From assembly GCA_937146805.1 (NCBI GenBank), contig CAKZRR010000017.1, forward strand, positions 1 to 64,000: a DNA stretch of 64,000 bases. Reading direction: 5' to 3'. Below, one piece after another: positions 42,217 to 51,747 of the stretch; the first letter of the stretch is position 1; the number at the start of each line of letters is the position of its first letter. Under the pieces are notes generated by a model, which saw only the letters and a program-made list of their open reading frames with translations, searched no databases and was not told the DNA's origin. This DNA comes from an uncultured Owenweeksia sp. Lineage in GTDB: Bacteria > Bacteroidota > Bacteroidia > Flavobacteriales > Schleiferiaceae. Made by a program: the position numbers and the translations under genes.

Positions 42217-42251
42217 GTGATTAGTACCCAAAATAACAATTGTGAGTATTG

Positions 42252-42282
42252 CTCGTCAGCATTTTTTGCTGGCGAGTTTTTC
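42252..42282 (+). terminator. Hairpin with T-tract between the lipoprotein and TonB receptor genes
   Basis: CTCGTCAGCA (42252-42261) pairs with TGCTGGCGAG (42267-42276) with one wobble, followed by TTTTTCT. It should end most transcripts from the beta-helix gene, so the receptor either has its own promoter or is expressed at a lower level by read-through. Confidence 0.75.
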
Positions 42283-42304
42283 TGCTAAAAAAAACAGGTT
42301 TAAA

Positions 42305-45154
42305 ATGAAGTTAAGATTTATAGTACAGTTAGCCATTTGTGTGTGTTTTTCAATGGTGGCTGAGGCCCAAAACGGAATCGTAAGAGGAAATGTGATTGAC
42401 GAAATTGGAGAGCCCTTGTTTAGCGCCAATGCAGTATTAAAAGGTACTGGTATTGGACTTACTTCTGATTTTGATGGAAAATTTGAGCTGTCAGCAGAAC
42501 CAGGTATTTACGAACTCGAAATTTCATTTATTGGTTATGCCACCATCGTTATTACGGATGTGGAGGTAAAACCGGGAGAGGTAACCTTAATTGAAAATAT
42601 TAAGATTGAACCATCTTCGAGTCAATTGGCTGCCGTAACGGTAACCGCCACCCAAATTAAAAATAACGAAACATCTGTATTGTTGGCCAAAAAGAAATCG
42701 GGTAATGTGACGGACGGAATTTCGGCACAAACATTTCGAAAAATGGGAGATGGCGATGCGGCAGCGGCCGTTACACGTGTTCCTGGAGTTTCCCTTCAAG
42801 ATGGTAAGTATGTTTTTGTTAGGGGATTAGGAGATCGTTATACCAAAACCCAATTAAACGGTTTGGATGTACCCGGCTTAGATCCAGATAGAAACTCTTT
42901 ACAGTTAGATATTTTTCCGACCAACGTAATTGATAATATTTTGGTGGTAAAGTCTTTTTCAGCGGAATTACCCGCAGATTTTGTGGGTGGTTTGGTAAAT
43001 ATCGAAACCAAAGAATTTCCTGAAAAGAAGACCTTTAGCGTGTCTGCTAATGTGGGTTATAACCCAAACATGCATTTTAATAGCAATTACCTAACGCAAG
43101 ATAGATCCTCTTTAGACTTTTTGGGATTTGATGCAGGTAGCAACAACCGAAAATTGCCCTATACTTTAGATGAAAACAACCAAAACCCTATTGCTCATCC
43201 AGCATCTTCCAATAGTAACTCAGCAGAAGTGGTGAGTAATTTTAGCGGTAATTTGGCAGCTATTGAAGGTACCAGTCCCATGGACTTTGGCTTGAATTTA
43301 TCAGGTGGAAATCAAATTAAAAAGGAAAAGAGAACGATTGGTTTTTCAGGTTCGCTCTCGTATAAGAACAACACCAAGTTTTACGAAGATAGAGAGCAAA
43401 ACTATTGGCTAAAGGATCGAAAGGATCCTAATGTTTATGATTTAAAGGCGGATAGATTAACGATAGGCGATCGTGGCGTAAACGATATTTTTTTAAGCGC
43501 GATGGGTGGTTTAGCAATCAAAACCAATACGTCAAAAATTAAAATTAATGTATTGCATTTGCAAAATGCGCAAACTACTTCTGCCTATATTTTGGATCAA
43601 CAGTTTATTAATAACTCTGCTACTATTTATCGAGATAACTTAGAGTACAGCGAGCGTTCTATTTCGAATGTACTTATAGCAGGAAAACATAGTTTTGAAG
43701 AAAATCCTTGGGGTTTAGAGTGGAAATTAGCGCCTACTTATTCGCGTATTGCTGATAAGGATATTCGTGTTACACCATATTTGTTTGATCCTTCTACGGG
43801 CGATTATAGTATTGATGCTAGTGAGGCTGCGGTGCCACAACGTTTATGGCGTTCGTTAGGGGAAATTATTATTCCGCTTAAGGTAGATGTAACTCGTGAA
43901 CAAAAGTTATTGGGTAAGGAGGCAAAGTTGAAAGTAGGAGCTGCCTATTCATATAAGTTTAGAAGCTTTAGTACGGCAAACTTTAATATGGAGGATGTTG
44001 ATGGCGGTACGCTCAAGTACACCGGTAATGCGGATGAATTGGTTACATCTGATTTTGTGTATAATCGTACTAGAGGCACAGGCATGTATTATATTGGAAA
44101 TTATTTGGCATCCAATGGTTTTGAAAGCAGTCAGTCTAATATGGCGGTTTACGTTTCGGAAGAACTTCGTTTTGGTAACCGTTGGAGATCGATAGTGGGT
44201 TTAAGAGGAGAAAGCTATATTCAAAAATATACAGGCCAAAATCAAAAAGGTGATTTGATATTTGATGCTGAAGAGGTGATGAACAACTTGGATTTGTTTC
44301 CATCGGTGTCTTTGATTTTTGCAGCTAATGAAAAAACAAATTTGCGTTTTGCCTATTTCAAAACCATTGCACGTCCTTCTTTTAAAGAAAAATCAACGGC
44401 CGAAATTGCCGATCCCTTATCGTCATCCACTTTCATTGGTAACATAGATCTAGAAGCTACAGATATTCAAAACTTTGATGTGCGTTACGAAGTGTTTTTA
44501 GAGCGCAATCAAACATTTTCGGTTTCAGGTTTTTATAAAAGTTTTACAAACCCTATCGAGTTAGTTTCATTTGATGCTGATCCAGGAAGTTTACAGCCTC
44601 GAAACGTAGGAGATGCAACTCTACTGGGTTTAGAAATCGAATCCCGCATAGGATTGAAGAACGTAGCTAAGTTTTTAGAAAATGTTTCATTTAACACCAA
44701 CCTTACGTTTATTGAATCTAAAGTGGCTTTTGATAAATCAACTGGAGGTGAGTTTCAGGGAAAACAAAATGGATTGCGTACGGGCGAAAAGTTGGATAAT
44801 GAGCGCGATATGCAAGGGCAGGCACCCTACATTATAAATACCGGTTTATCATACACTGGTAGAGAAAATGGTTTGCAAGTAGGTGTTTTTTACAATGTGC
44901 AAGGCCCTAAACTTACCATTGTAGGTATCAATTTTAACCCAGATGTATACTCGGTACCCTTTCATGGATTGAACTTTAACATGAGTAAAAAGTTTGGAAA
45001 AGACGATAAGTACAGCTTTGGTTTTGGAGTTGATAATATACTAGGGTCAAAGCGCGAGTTTGAAACAAAGTCGTACAAGGCAGATGCACAGATATATAGC
45101 ATGTACGATCCGGGTCGTTTGTTTTCGTTGAGTTTAAGTTATAAGTTTAACTAA
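42305..45154 (+). CDS. Large TonB-dependent receptor of the phosphate-type locus
   Basis: A 949-residue receptor. Signal peptide MKLRFIVQLAICVCFSMVAE; carboxypeptidase-regulatory-like domain (about 27-110, RGNVIDEIGEPLFSANAVLK); plug (about 150-260) with RVPGVSLQDGKYVFVRGLGD, RYTKTQLNGLDVPGLDPDRN and SAELPADFVGGLVNIETKEF; then a long barrel ending in LSLSYKFN. I use the ATG at 42305; a GTG at 42242 would place the terminator hairpin inside the coding region and spoil the signal peptide. It lies between a beta-helix lipoprotein and a giant T9SS protein, and ligand import (possibly an organophosphate or phosphate complex) is inferred from context only. Confidence 0.92.
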   Translation: MKLRFIVQLAICVCFSMVAEAQNGIVRGNVIDEIGEPLFSANAVLKGTGIGLTSDFDGKFELSAEPGIYELEISFIGYATIVITDVEVKPGEVTLIENIKIEPSSSQLAAVTVTATQIKNNETSVLLAKKKSGNVTDGISAQTFRKMGDGDAAAAVTRVPGVSLQDGKYVFVRGLGDRYTKTQLNGLDVPGLDPDRNSLQLDIFPTNVIDNILVVKSFSAELPADFVGGLVNIETKEFPEKKTFSVSANVGYNPNMHFNSNYLTQDRSSLDFLGFDAGSNNRKLPYTLDENNQNPIAHPASSNSNSAEVVSNFSGNLAAIEGTSPMDFGLNLSGGNQIKKEKRTIGFSGSLSYKNNTKFYEDREQNYWLKDRKDPNVYDLKADRLTIGDRGVNDIFLSAMGGLAIKTNTSKIKINVLHLQNAQTTSAYILDQQFINNSATIYRDNLEYSERSISNVLIAGKHSFEENPWGLEWKLAPTYSRIADKDIRVTPYLFDPSTGDYSIDASEAAVPQRLWRSLGEIIIPLKVDVTREQKLLGKEAKLKVGAAYSYKFRSFSTANFNMEDVDGGTLKYTGNADELVTSDFVYNRTRGTGMYYIGNYLASNGFESSQSNMAVYVSEELRFGNRWRSIVGLRGESYIQKYTGQNQKGDLIFDAEEVMNNLDLFPSVSLIFAANEKTNLRFAYFKTIARPSFKEKSTAEIADPLSSSTFIGNIDLEATDIQNFDVRYEVFLERNQTFSVSGFYKSFTNPIELVSFDADPGSLQPRNVGDATLLGLEIESRIGLKNVAKFLENVSFNTNLTFIESKVAFDKSTGGEFQGKQNGLRTGEKLDNERDMQGQAPYIINTGLSYTGRENGLQVGVFYNVQGPKLTIVGINFNPDVYSVPFHGLNFNMSKKFGKDDKYSFGFGVDNILGSKREFETKSYKADAQIYSMYDPGRLFSLSLSYKFN

Positions 45155-45174
45155 TAGTTAGTTACCATTATTTT

Positions 45175-45220
45175 AGAGAGCCTCCGCTTTGCTAAAAGGT
45201 AGAACGGAGGCTTTCTATTT
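45175..45220 (+). terminator. Intrinsic terminator after the TonB receptor
   Basis: AGCCTCCG (45179-45186) pairs with CGGAGGCT (45205-45212) around an 18-base loop, followed by TTCTATTTT. Confidence 0.7.
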
Positions 45221-45283
45221 TAATGCTTTTTCCGAATTAACTTTCGCTTAACTTTGATGGGTAATTTGGTTAAATTAGTTTGA

Positions 45284-45291
45284 TACTTTTG
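45284..45291 (+). promoter_or_regulatory. -7 box of the giant repeat-protein gene
   Basis: TACTTTTG 23 bases before the ATG at 45314; a TTTG at 45265-45268 is 15 bases upstream, closer than usual. Confidence 0.4.
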
Positions 45292-45313
45292 CCAAAAATT
45301 AATCCTCATTATA

Positions 45314-48300
45314 ATGATGAAATTCAAGAGCCTAATTATTGCCACAGCAGCCCTTTTCTTGGGCAGCTTTTCAGAGGCCAGTGCAGTAGCACCGCCTTCA
45401 GATTTAATTATTACTGGAGTTTACGATGGGCCTCTTTCAGGGGGTACACCAAAAGGAGTGGAGCTGTACGTTGCCGCTAATATTACTGATTTAAGCATTT
45501 ACGGATTAGGCTCTGCTAATAATGGCGGAGGCACCGATGGACAAGAGTTTACCTTTCCAGCTGTATCTGCCACCTTGGGAGATTACATTTATGTAACCAA
45601 TGATTCATTGGGCTTTTACAATTTCTTTGGTTTCTCAGCTGGTTACGTTTCGAGTTCTATGGGTATCAATGGAGACGATGCTATTGAATTGTTTTTAAAT
45701 AGTAAGGTGAGAGACGTTTTTGGCGATATAAATGTGGATGGTACAAACCAACCTTGGGAATATCTAGATAGCTGGGCTTCCCGTGTAAACGGTACAGGAC
45801 CAGATGACTCAACTTTTGTGTTGGCTAATTGGACCTTTGGCGGAATAAATCATTTTGATGGTTTATCGACTAATGCATCCGCTACAAGCCCATTGTCAAT
45901 GGGTACGTACTCACCAGTAGGTGCTACTCCTGGTGGTACGGTGCCAGGTTACCCTGCCTATACTATCTCGCAAATTAGCGGTGTGGACGCAACAGGTGTT
46001 GCAGATTCATTAACCGTACAATGCGAGTTAAACGGTACTGTTTTTAGTATTGATTTTGATGGAAATGCTGGATACGGTATTTATATGTATGATAATACCG
46101 GAGGTATTAATGTGCACAGTTTTACGGATAAAAATGGTTACACCAGCCCAGCGCAAGGTGATTCATTAACCGTATTTGCTACCATTGGTCAATACAATGG
46201 TTTAACGCAAGCTTCAGTAGATTCTATTGTTTTAAGAAGCACAGGGAATACTTTAATGAGTCCAGCTTTAGAGTATAGTTTGGATGAAAGTACCGAAGGA
46301 GAATATATTCAGCTAAACGGATTTGTTTTAGTAGATGCCACGCAATGGCCAACCAGCACAGGCTCAGCTAATGTAGATATCACCAATAATATTGATACCC
46401 TTATTATGCGTATTGATAGCGATACGGATATAGACGGAACCGTAGCACCAACTACGGCTTTTCATGTGCGTGGTGCTGGTAGCCAGTTTGATAATTCCTC
46501 ACCTTATGATGGAGGCTACCAAATATTCCCAAGTAGCTTGTTAGATATTATTCCGGTAGCGGCTTCTAGCCTACCGGTATATAGCATTGCAGCAATTACG
46601 GGAGTTGATGCCAACGGAGTAGCGGATTCGCTAACGGTAGAAGCAGAAATAAACGCTACGGTTATTTCAATTGATTTTGATGGAAACAATGGTTATAGTT
46701 TTTATGTACATGATGGTACGGGAGGTATTAATGCCTTTAACTTTAATGATGCCTACGGTTACACATCTCCAATGATGGGTGATTCATTAAAGATTTTTGG
46801 TGAAGTAGATCAGTATAATGGTCTAACCCAATTTGTAGTCGATTCTATTTTTGTAATGGCTACTAATGCGGCTATTATGGCACCTACAGTTGTAACTACA
46901 TTAAGCGAAGCCACCGAGTCTGAGTTAATACGCCTTAACGGGATGACTATGATAACGCCAAGCCAATGGCCTACTAGCAGCGGTTCTAAAAATGTGAGTA
47001 TTGCCAATGCTACAGATACAGTAACCATGCGTATTGATAGCGATACGGATATTGATGGCACCAACGCCCCAATAGGTATGTTTGATGTAATTGGAGTAGG
47101 TGGGCAATTTGATAATTCTTCTCCTCATGACGAAGGTTACCAAGTTTTTCCACGTAGCCTAAATGATATTTTAGTGGCCGCACCAATAAATCCAACGGTA
47201 AACTTTGCTATTACAAGTCAATCTGAGTTAGAGAGTATAGGATCGGTAACGGTAAACACGTTAATTAATCCTGTTTCTACAACGGCTCAAACTATTTATT
47301 ACACGGCCGCTATTGGCGTAGGTGTTAATATACCTGGAGACGGAAGTATTTCGCCATTGCCTAATTTAACTACGGGTGTTTATTCCATTGCCGTTCCTGC
47401 CAATGAAGATACCGCTACGTTTGTAATTAGCATTGTAGATGATGCTATTATGGAGGGCAACGAAAGTTTGTTTGTAAAAATTGATTCTGTTTCTTCTGGT
47501 TTAACCATTGGTGCCAACACCGATTTTACTTTTATAGTAATTGATAATGATGCCCCGGTAGTTGGAATTCCTACTTATGATATTGCCGATATTAATGCAG
47601 ACGATGCCAATGGGCAGCCAGATTCATTAAACGTAGAATGTAAGTTGCACGGTGTTGTTGTAAATGATGATTTAGACGGTAATGCGGGTATTAGCTTCCA
47701 TATTTACGATGCTACGGGCGGTATGAATATTTTCAATTTTGCTGATGTAAGCAATTACGTGGTAAAACGAGGCGACTCGCTACGTGTAATAGGAACAGTA
47801 GGATTTTACAATGGTCAAACACAGTTTACTGTAGACTCTATTGTTCGTTTAGATTCCAACATTGTATTAAAACAACCATTGCTTACGGCAACATTAGGTG
47901 CAGCTCAAGAAAATGAGTTTATCCGTATGAACGGAATGACGTTAGTTACGCCAAGCCAATGGCCCACTACACAAGGAGGTAGCGCCAACGTAACTATTAC
48001 GGATGGGGTAACTAATTTTACCATGCGTATTGATAGCGATACGGATATTAATGGAACGCCAGCCCCAACAGGTGCTTTTGATGTAATTGGTGTGGGTGGT
48101 CAGTTTGATGGAAGCACACCTTACACTACGGGGTATCAAATTTTCCCAAGAGATACTTTTGATATACTTCCTATTGTAGCCTTAACTCCAGAGGTAAACT
48201 TTGCTTCGTCTAGCCAAAGTAATTTAGAAAATGCAGGTGTAATCACGGTTACTTTAAACATCAATCCTACTTCTAGCTCGGCTGAGCAGGTTAAAGTGTA

Positions 48301-49930
48301 TGTAAACAATGGTAGTGCGGTAGCGGCTGATTACAGTCTTACACCTTCTGCCACAGCAGATACTATTACTTTAAACATCGCGGCCAACGCAACAAGTACC
48401 AGCTATGACGTTGCTATTGTGGATGATGCCATTCAAGAATTAGACGAAACAGTAACCTTTAGCATTGCTAAAACTTCTAGCGGTTTAGCTACAGGTATTG
48501 TAGGTAGCCAAGTTTTCACAATTCAGGATAATGATACACCCATACCAACTTATGATATTGTAGATATTACTACAGTGGATGCAGATGGAATTGCCGATTC
48601 GGTAAATGTGTACTGTCGTGCGCATGGTGTAGTATTTAGCCACGATTTTGATGGTAATGTAGGTTTAAGCTTCTACATTTATGATGGTACTGGTGGTATT
48701 AACGTGTTTAATTTTAACGATGTAGATAACTATGTAGTAGCACAAGGTGATTCTTTAAGAGTGGTAGGATCTATTGAAATGTACAATGGACTTACCGAGT
48801 TGGTGGTTGACTCGATTGTAGTTTTAAGCACGGGTGCAACCATACAAACACCCCCAGTTGTTATCGATTTAGATGAAACTACAGATAGTGAACTGATTCG
48901 TTTAAACCAAGTTACCTTGATAGATCCTACACAATGGCCTACTACATCAGGTGGTTCGGTAAATATTGACATTAGAAACGCCACAGATACTTTTGTTTTA
49001 CGTATTGATAGCGATATGAATTTGAACGGTTCTCCTGCTCCTGTTGGCTTTTTTGACGTTATAGGTGTGGGTGGCCAGTTTGACAACAGTGTGCCACACA
49101 CTTCTGGTTACCAAATTTTACCAAGAGACTTGGATGATATTATTATTGAAATACCCACATTGGCCGTAACCGAAATTATGCCAAGCAGTAATCATTCATC
49201 ACCTATTGGTGGAGACTGGTTTGAAATTACCAACTACGGTACCCAAAGTATCGACTTAAACGGCTTTAGCTGGGATGATGAAAGTGCTGTTTCAGGAACA
49301 CACACTTTTTCAAGTACCTACCCAATTGGGGCGGGTGAATCTATCATTGTATTTGATGGCTTAAATGCAGATGTAAATACGTGGTTAACTACCTGGATGC
49401 AGTTAGCGAATGGATTAAAAGTAATTGCTAAAGACGACTTTAGTCCAATCGGTTTTTCAAGCTTAAGCTCAACAGGCGATGCCGTAAACTTATACGATGA
49501 TAATGGTGCTTTAATAGTAAAAGCAGAGTATCAAAGTACAGATGTTACGGCTGGTTTTTCGATACAGTTTGATACAATTGGAGGGTTGTTAGGTTCATCT
49601 GTAAATGGAGTAGATGGTGCTTATACAGCGGATAATGGCTCGCCAGATGTTGGTAGCCCGGGAAATATGAACCCGATAAGCTTGTTTGAGTTTGACTGGA
49701 ACACAGTTTCTATTTACCCAAACCCGGCAACTACCGAGCTGTTTGTTGCCCAGCAAGGCACCGAGCAAGTACATATTGAATTACACGATGTAAATGGTAA
49801 GGCAATAGCACAATGGTTTAGCACCGATAAGCTTACCAAAATCAGCGTAGACAATATGCCTAAAGGGCTATACCTTATCACTATTGAAATTGACGGAAGT
49901 CGCAAAACAGATAAGTTAATTGTACGCTAG
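45314..49930 (+). CDS. Giant T9SS-secreted repeat protein (OB-like repeats, Calx-beta, lamin-tail)
   Basis: A 1538-residue secreted protein. Signal peptide about 1-25 (ending EASA). A first module (about 27-205, LIITGVYDGPLSGGTPKGVE) resembles an LTD-like domain. Then four copies of a roughly 200-residue module starting with Y-x-I-x-x-I-x-x-x-D-A and D-S-L-x-V (about 214-415, 418-620, 752-955, 1076-1280), each with a GDSL-x-V strand, NGLTQ-like turn, TQWPT/SQWPT and RIDSDTDIDG motif and a final G-G-QFD-x-S-x-P block; the fold looks OB-like. Two Calx-beta-type domains (about 623-748 and 957-1073, ending IVDDA..E and F.I.DND) separate copies 2-3 and 3-4. A lamin-tail domain (about 1282-1440, LAVTEIMPSSNH, GDWFEITNYG) and a T9SS type A CTD (VSIYPNPATTELF, MPKGLYLITIE) follow. 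Possibly a secreted nuclease/phosphatase-associated or adhesin protein; no catalytic site is recognised. Confidence 0.85.
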   Translation: MMKFKSLIIATAALFLGSFSEASAVAPPSDLIITGVYDGPLSGGTPKGVELYVAANITDLSIYGLGSANNGGGTDGQEFTFPAVSATLGDYIYVTNDSLGFYNFFGFSAGYVSSSMGINGDDAIELFLNSKVRDVFGDINVDGTNQPWEYLDSWASRVNGTGPDDSTFVLANWTFGGINHFDGLSTNASATSPLSMGTYSPVGATPGGTVPGYPAYTISQISGVDATGVADSLTVQCELNGTVFSIDFDGNAGYGIYMYDNTGGINVHSFTDKNGYTSPAQGDSLTVFATIGQYNGLTQASVDSIVLRSTGNTLMSPALEYSLDESTEGEYIQLNGFVLVDATQWPTSTGSANVDITNNIDTLIMRIDSDTDIDGTVAPTTAFHVRGAGSQFDNSSPYDGGYQIFPSSLLDIIPVAASSLPVYSIAAITGVDANGVADSLTVEAEINATVISIDFDGNNGYSFYVHDGTGGINAFNFNDAYGYTSPMMGDSLKIFGEVDQYNGLTQFVVDSIFVMATNAAIMAPTVVTTLSEATESELIRLNGMTMITPSQWPTSSGSKNVSIANATDTVTMRIDSDTDIDGTNAPIGMFDVIGVGGQFDNSSPHDEGYQVFPRSLNDILVAAPINPTVNFAITSQSELESIGSVTVNTLINPVSTTAQTIYYTAAIGVGVNIPGDGSISPLPNLTTGVYSIAVPANEDTATFVISIVDDAIMEGNESLFVKIDSVSSGLTIGANTDFTFIVIDNDAPVVGIPTYDIADINADDANGQPDSLNVECKLHGVVVNDDLDGNAGISFHIYDATGGMNIFNFADVSNYVVKRGDSLRVIGTVGFYNGQTQFTVDSIVRLDSNIVLKQPLLTATLGAAQENEFIRMNGMTLVTPSQWPTTQGGSANVTITDGVTNFTMRIDSDTDINGTPAPTGAFDVIGVGGQFDGSTPYTTGYQIFPRDTFDILPIVALTPEVNFASSSQSNLENAGVITVTLNINPTSSSAEQVKVYVNNGSAVAADYSLTPSATADTITLNIAANATSTSYDVAIVDDAIQELDETVTFSIAKTSSGLATGIVGSQVFTIQDNDTPIPTYDIVDITTVDADGIADSVNVYCRAHGVVFSHDFDGNVGLSFYIYDGTGGINVFNFNDVDNYVVAQGDSLRVVGSIEMYNGLTELVVDSIVVLSTGATIQTPPVVIDLDETTDSELIRLNQVTLIDPTQWPTTSGGSVNIDIRNATDTFVLRIDSDMNLNGSPAPVGFFDVIGVGGQFDNSVPHTSGYQILPRDLDDIIIEIPTLAVTEIMPSSNHSSPIGGDWFEITNYGTQSIDLNGFSWDDESAVSGTHTFSSTYPIGAGESIIVFDGLNADVNTWLTTWMQLANGLKVIAKDDFSPIGFSSLSSTGDAVNLYDDNGALIVKAEYQSTDVTAGFSIQFDTIGGLLGSSVNGVDGAYTADNGSPDVGSPGNMNPISLFEFDWNTVSIYPNPATTELFVAQQGTEQVHIELHDVNGKAIAQWFSTDKLTKISVDNMPKGLYLITIEIDGSRKTDKLIVR
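45955..49160 (+). repeat. Four copies of a ~600-base coding repeat
   Basis: Repeat units lie at about 45955-46560, 46570-47180, 47570-48180 and 48545-49160 within the giant gene. Units 1-3 share an identical block CGTATTGATAGCGATACGGA near 46408, 47031 and 48026; unit 4 keeps the first part (CGTATTGATAGCGATA, near 49003). Nucleotide-level identity in these blocks points to duplication followed by divergence or ongoing gene conversion. Confidence 0.75.
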
Positions 49931-49960
49931 TAATATTTTGTTAAAGAAGTAATTTGTAAG

Positions 49961-49997
49961 AAAGGGAACTCTTTGCACTAAGAGGAGTCCCTTTTTT
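49961..49997 (+). terminator. Intrinsic terminator after the giant gene
   Basis: AAAGGGA..CTC at 49961 onward pairs with GAG..TCCCTTT ending at 49995, followed by a T run and TTTT further on. It separates the giant gene from the Na/Pi cotransporter. Confidence 0.6.
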
Positions 49998-50022
49998 GCT
50001 TTTAATTAAAGCCAAAAGAAAA

Positions 50023-51747
50023 ATGGAGTTCAGCTTTTTTGATTTTTTCACCTTAATTGGAGCCTTAGGATTATTCATCTACGGGATGAAGGTAATGAGC
50101 GATTCCATTCAAAAAGTGGCGGGAAGTAAGCTACGTCAAATTTTGGAGGCCATGACCTCTAATAGATTATTTGGGGTTTTTACGGGTATACTTATTACCA
50201 CTATGGTTCAGTCGTCATCGGCCACCACGGTAATGGTAGTAAGTTTTGTAAACGCAGGTTTAATTACCCTCGTTGAGTCTATTGGGGTAATTATGGGAGC
50301 CAATATTGGTACCACGGTTACAGGTTGGCTTATTTCACAATTAGGTTTAGGTAAATTTAGTATTGCAGCCCTTAGTTTACCCATTATAGCAGTTGGTTTT
50401 CCTATGATGTTTAGCTCTCGCGACAAGCTGAAAAATTGGGGAGAAGTATTGATTGGTTTTGCCATTTTGTTTTTAGGACTTAGCTTTATGAAAGATGCCG
50501 TGGCGTCTTTAAACAATGAGGAAATGCTTGGGTTTGTACAAAATTTCGAGTACCTAGGTCAAGGTTACTTTAAGCAAATTTTAATCGTTTCCTTATTTGT
50601 ATTAATTGGTACCATTCTTACCATTGTAGTGCAATCGTCTAGTGCGGCAATGGCACTTACACTTATAATGTGTAACGAGGGTTGGATTCCCTTTCCACTG
50701 GCAGCGGCTATTGTATTAGGAGAGAATATTGGAACTACCATTACGGCCAATTTAGCGGCCTTAATAGGAAATGTACATGCTAAGCGAGCAGCAAGAGCAC
50801 ACTTTGTTTTTAATGTGTTTGGGGTGCTTTGGATGTTGTTTTTGTTTCCATTTTTTATTGATGCCATCGGGAGTTTAAGCCTGTCGTTATTTGGGCAAGA
50901 TCCGTTTACAGTAGCACAAGGTATTCCCAAGGCATTGGCCTTGTTTCACACAGTGTTTAACATTGTAAACGTGCTGTTATTGGTAGGCTTTGTAGGCTTT
51001 ATAGCCAAAGTGGTTATTCGTATGCAGCCTTCTAAGTCAGATGAAGATGAAGTGTTTAGTCTTGAGTACATTGGTGGAGGTATGATGGAAACTTCTGAAT
51101 TGTCAATCCTTGAAGCACGTAAAGAGGTAATTCGTTTTGCCAAAATTGTACAACGTGCTTTTAAGTATGTTCCGAGGTTGGTGAATGAAATGGAGGAGAA
51201 AAAACTTCGTCATTACAACGAGCAAATTGAGAAGCACGAGGATGTTACCGATAGGATGGAAATGGAGATAACCAACTACTTGAGTAGTGCCTCTAAAGGC
51301 GAGTTAAGCCAAGAGGCAACCTACAATGTACGTAGCATGATAAATATTGCTAACTACTTAGAGCGCATTGCGGATATATACTTAGAAATAAGTCGCAGTT
51401 TGGCATCACGTAAAAAACGCAAAGCCTATTTTACGCAAGAATTGAGAGATAGAGTAAATGAAATGGCAGACTTGGTAAACACTAGCTTAATGTTAATGGT
51501 AGAGAATATGGAGGCCAATGAAAAGGACGTGAACTATGAGAGGTGTGAGGAGCTGGAAGATCAAATAAACAAGATGTATATTAAGTTACGGAAGGAATAC
51601 ATCAAGAAAATTGAAAGTGGAAAATTCCAAGCTAGCAGCGGTGTTTACTATAGTGACTTAGTTTCAGAATTGGAGCGTATTGGAGACCATGCAAAAAGTG
51701 TTACCGAGGCGCGTAGGAGAGATAGTATTTTAATTAGAGAGGAATAG
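50023..51747 (+). CDS. Na/Pi cotransporter with C-terminal PhoU-like domain
   Basis: A 574-residue inner-membrane protein of the NptA/Na_Pi_cotrans family. The two inverted membrane repeats carry the hallmark Q-S-S-S motifs: TTMVQSSSATTVMVVSF (near 62) and TIVVQSSSAAMALTLIM (near 205), with GANIGTTVTG and GENIGTTITAN as the paired loops. About eight membrane helices end near residue 335. The C-terminal third (about 360-570) is a PhoU-like helical bundle (RMEMEITNYLSSASKGELSQ, NIANYLERIADIYLEISRS, SDLVSELERIGDHAKSVTEA). The ATG at 50023 is preferred because upstream codons overlap the terminator. Close to the PhoB/PhoR-like pair, it anchors the phosphate interpretation. Confidence 0.94.
   Translation: MEFSFFDFFTLIGALGLFIYGMKVMSDSIQKVAGSKLRQILEAMTSNRLFGVFTGILITTMVQSSSATTVMVVSFVNAGLITLVESIGVIMGANIGTTVTGWLISQLGLGKFSIAALSLPIIAVGFPMMFSSRDKLKNWGEVLIGFAILFLGLSFMKDAVASLNNEEMLGFVQNFEYLGQGYFKQILIVSLFVLIGTILTIVVQSSSAAMALTLIMCNEGWIPFPLAAAIVLGENIGTTITANLAALIGNVHAKRAARAHFVFNVFGVLWMLFLFPFFIDAIGSLSLSLFGQDPFTVAQGIPKALALFHTVFNIVNVLLLVGFVGFIAKVVIRMQPSKSDEDEVFSLEYIGGGMMETSELSILEARKEVIRFAKIVQRAFKYVPRLVNEMEEKKLRHYNEQIEKHEDVTDRMEMEITNYLSSASKGELSQEATYNVRSMINIANYLERIADIYLEISRSLASRKKRKAYFTQELRDRVNEMADLVNTSLMLMVENMEANEKDVNYERCEELEDQINKMYIKLRKEYIKKIESGKFQASSGVYYSDLVSELERIGDHAKSVTEARRRDSILIREE

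Noticed and set aside
46810-48139. Several similar minus-strand frames opposite the giant repeat gene
   Set aside because: They resemble one another only because the sense-strand repeats do; they are shadows of the coding repeats.
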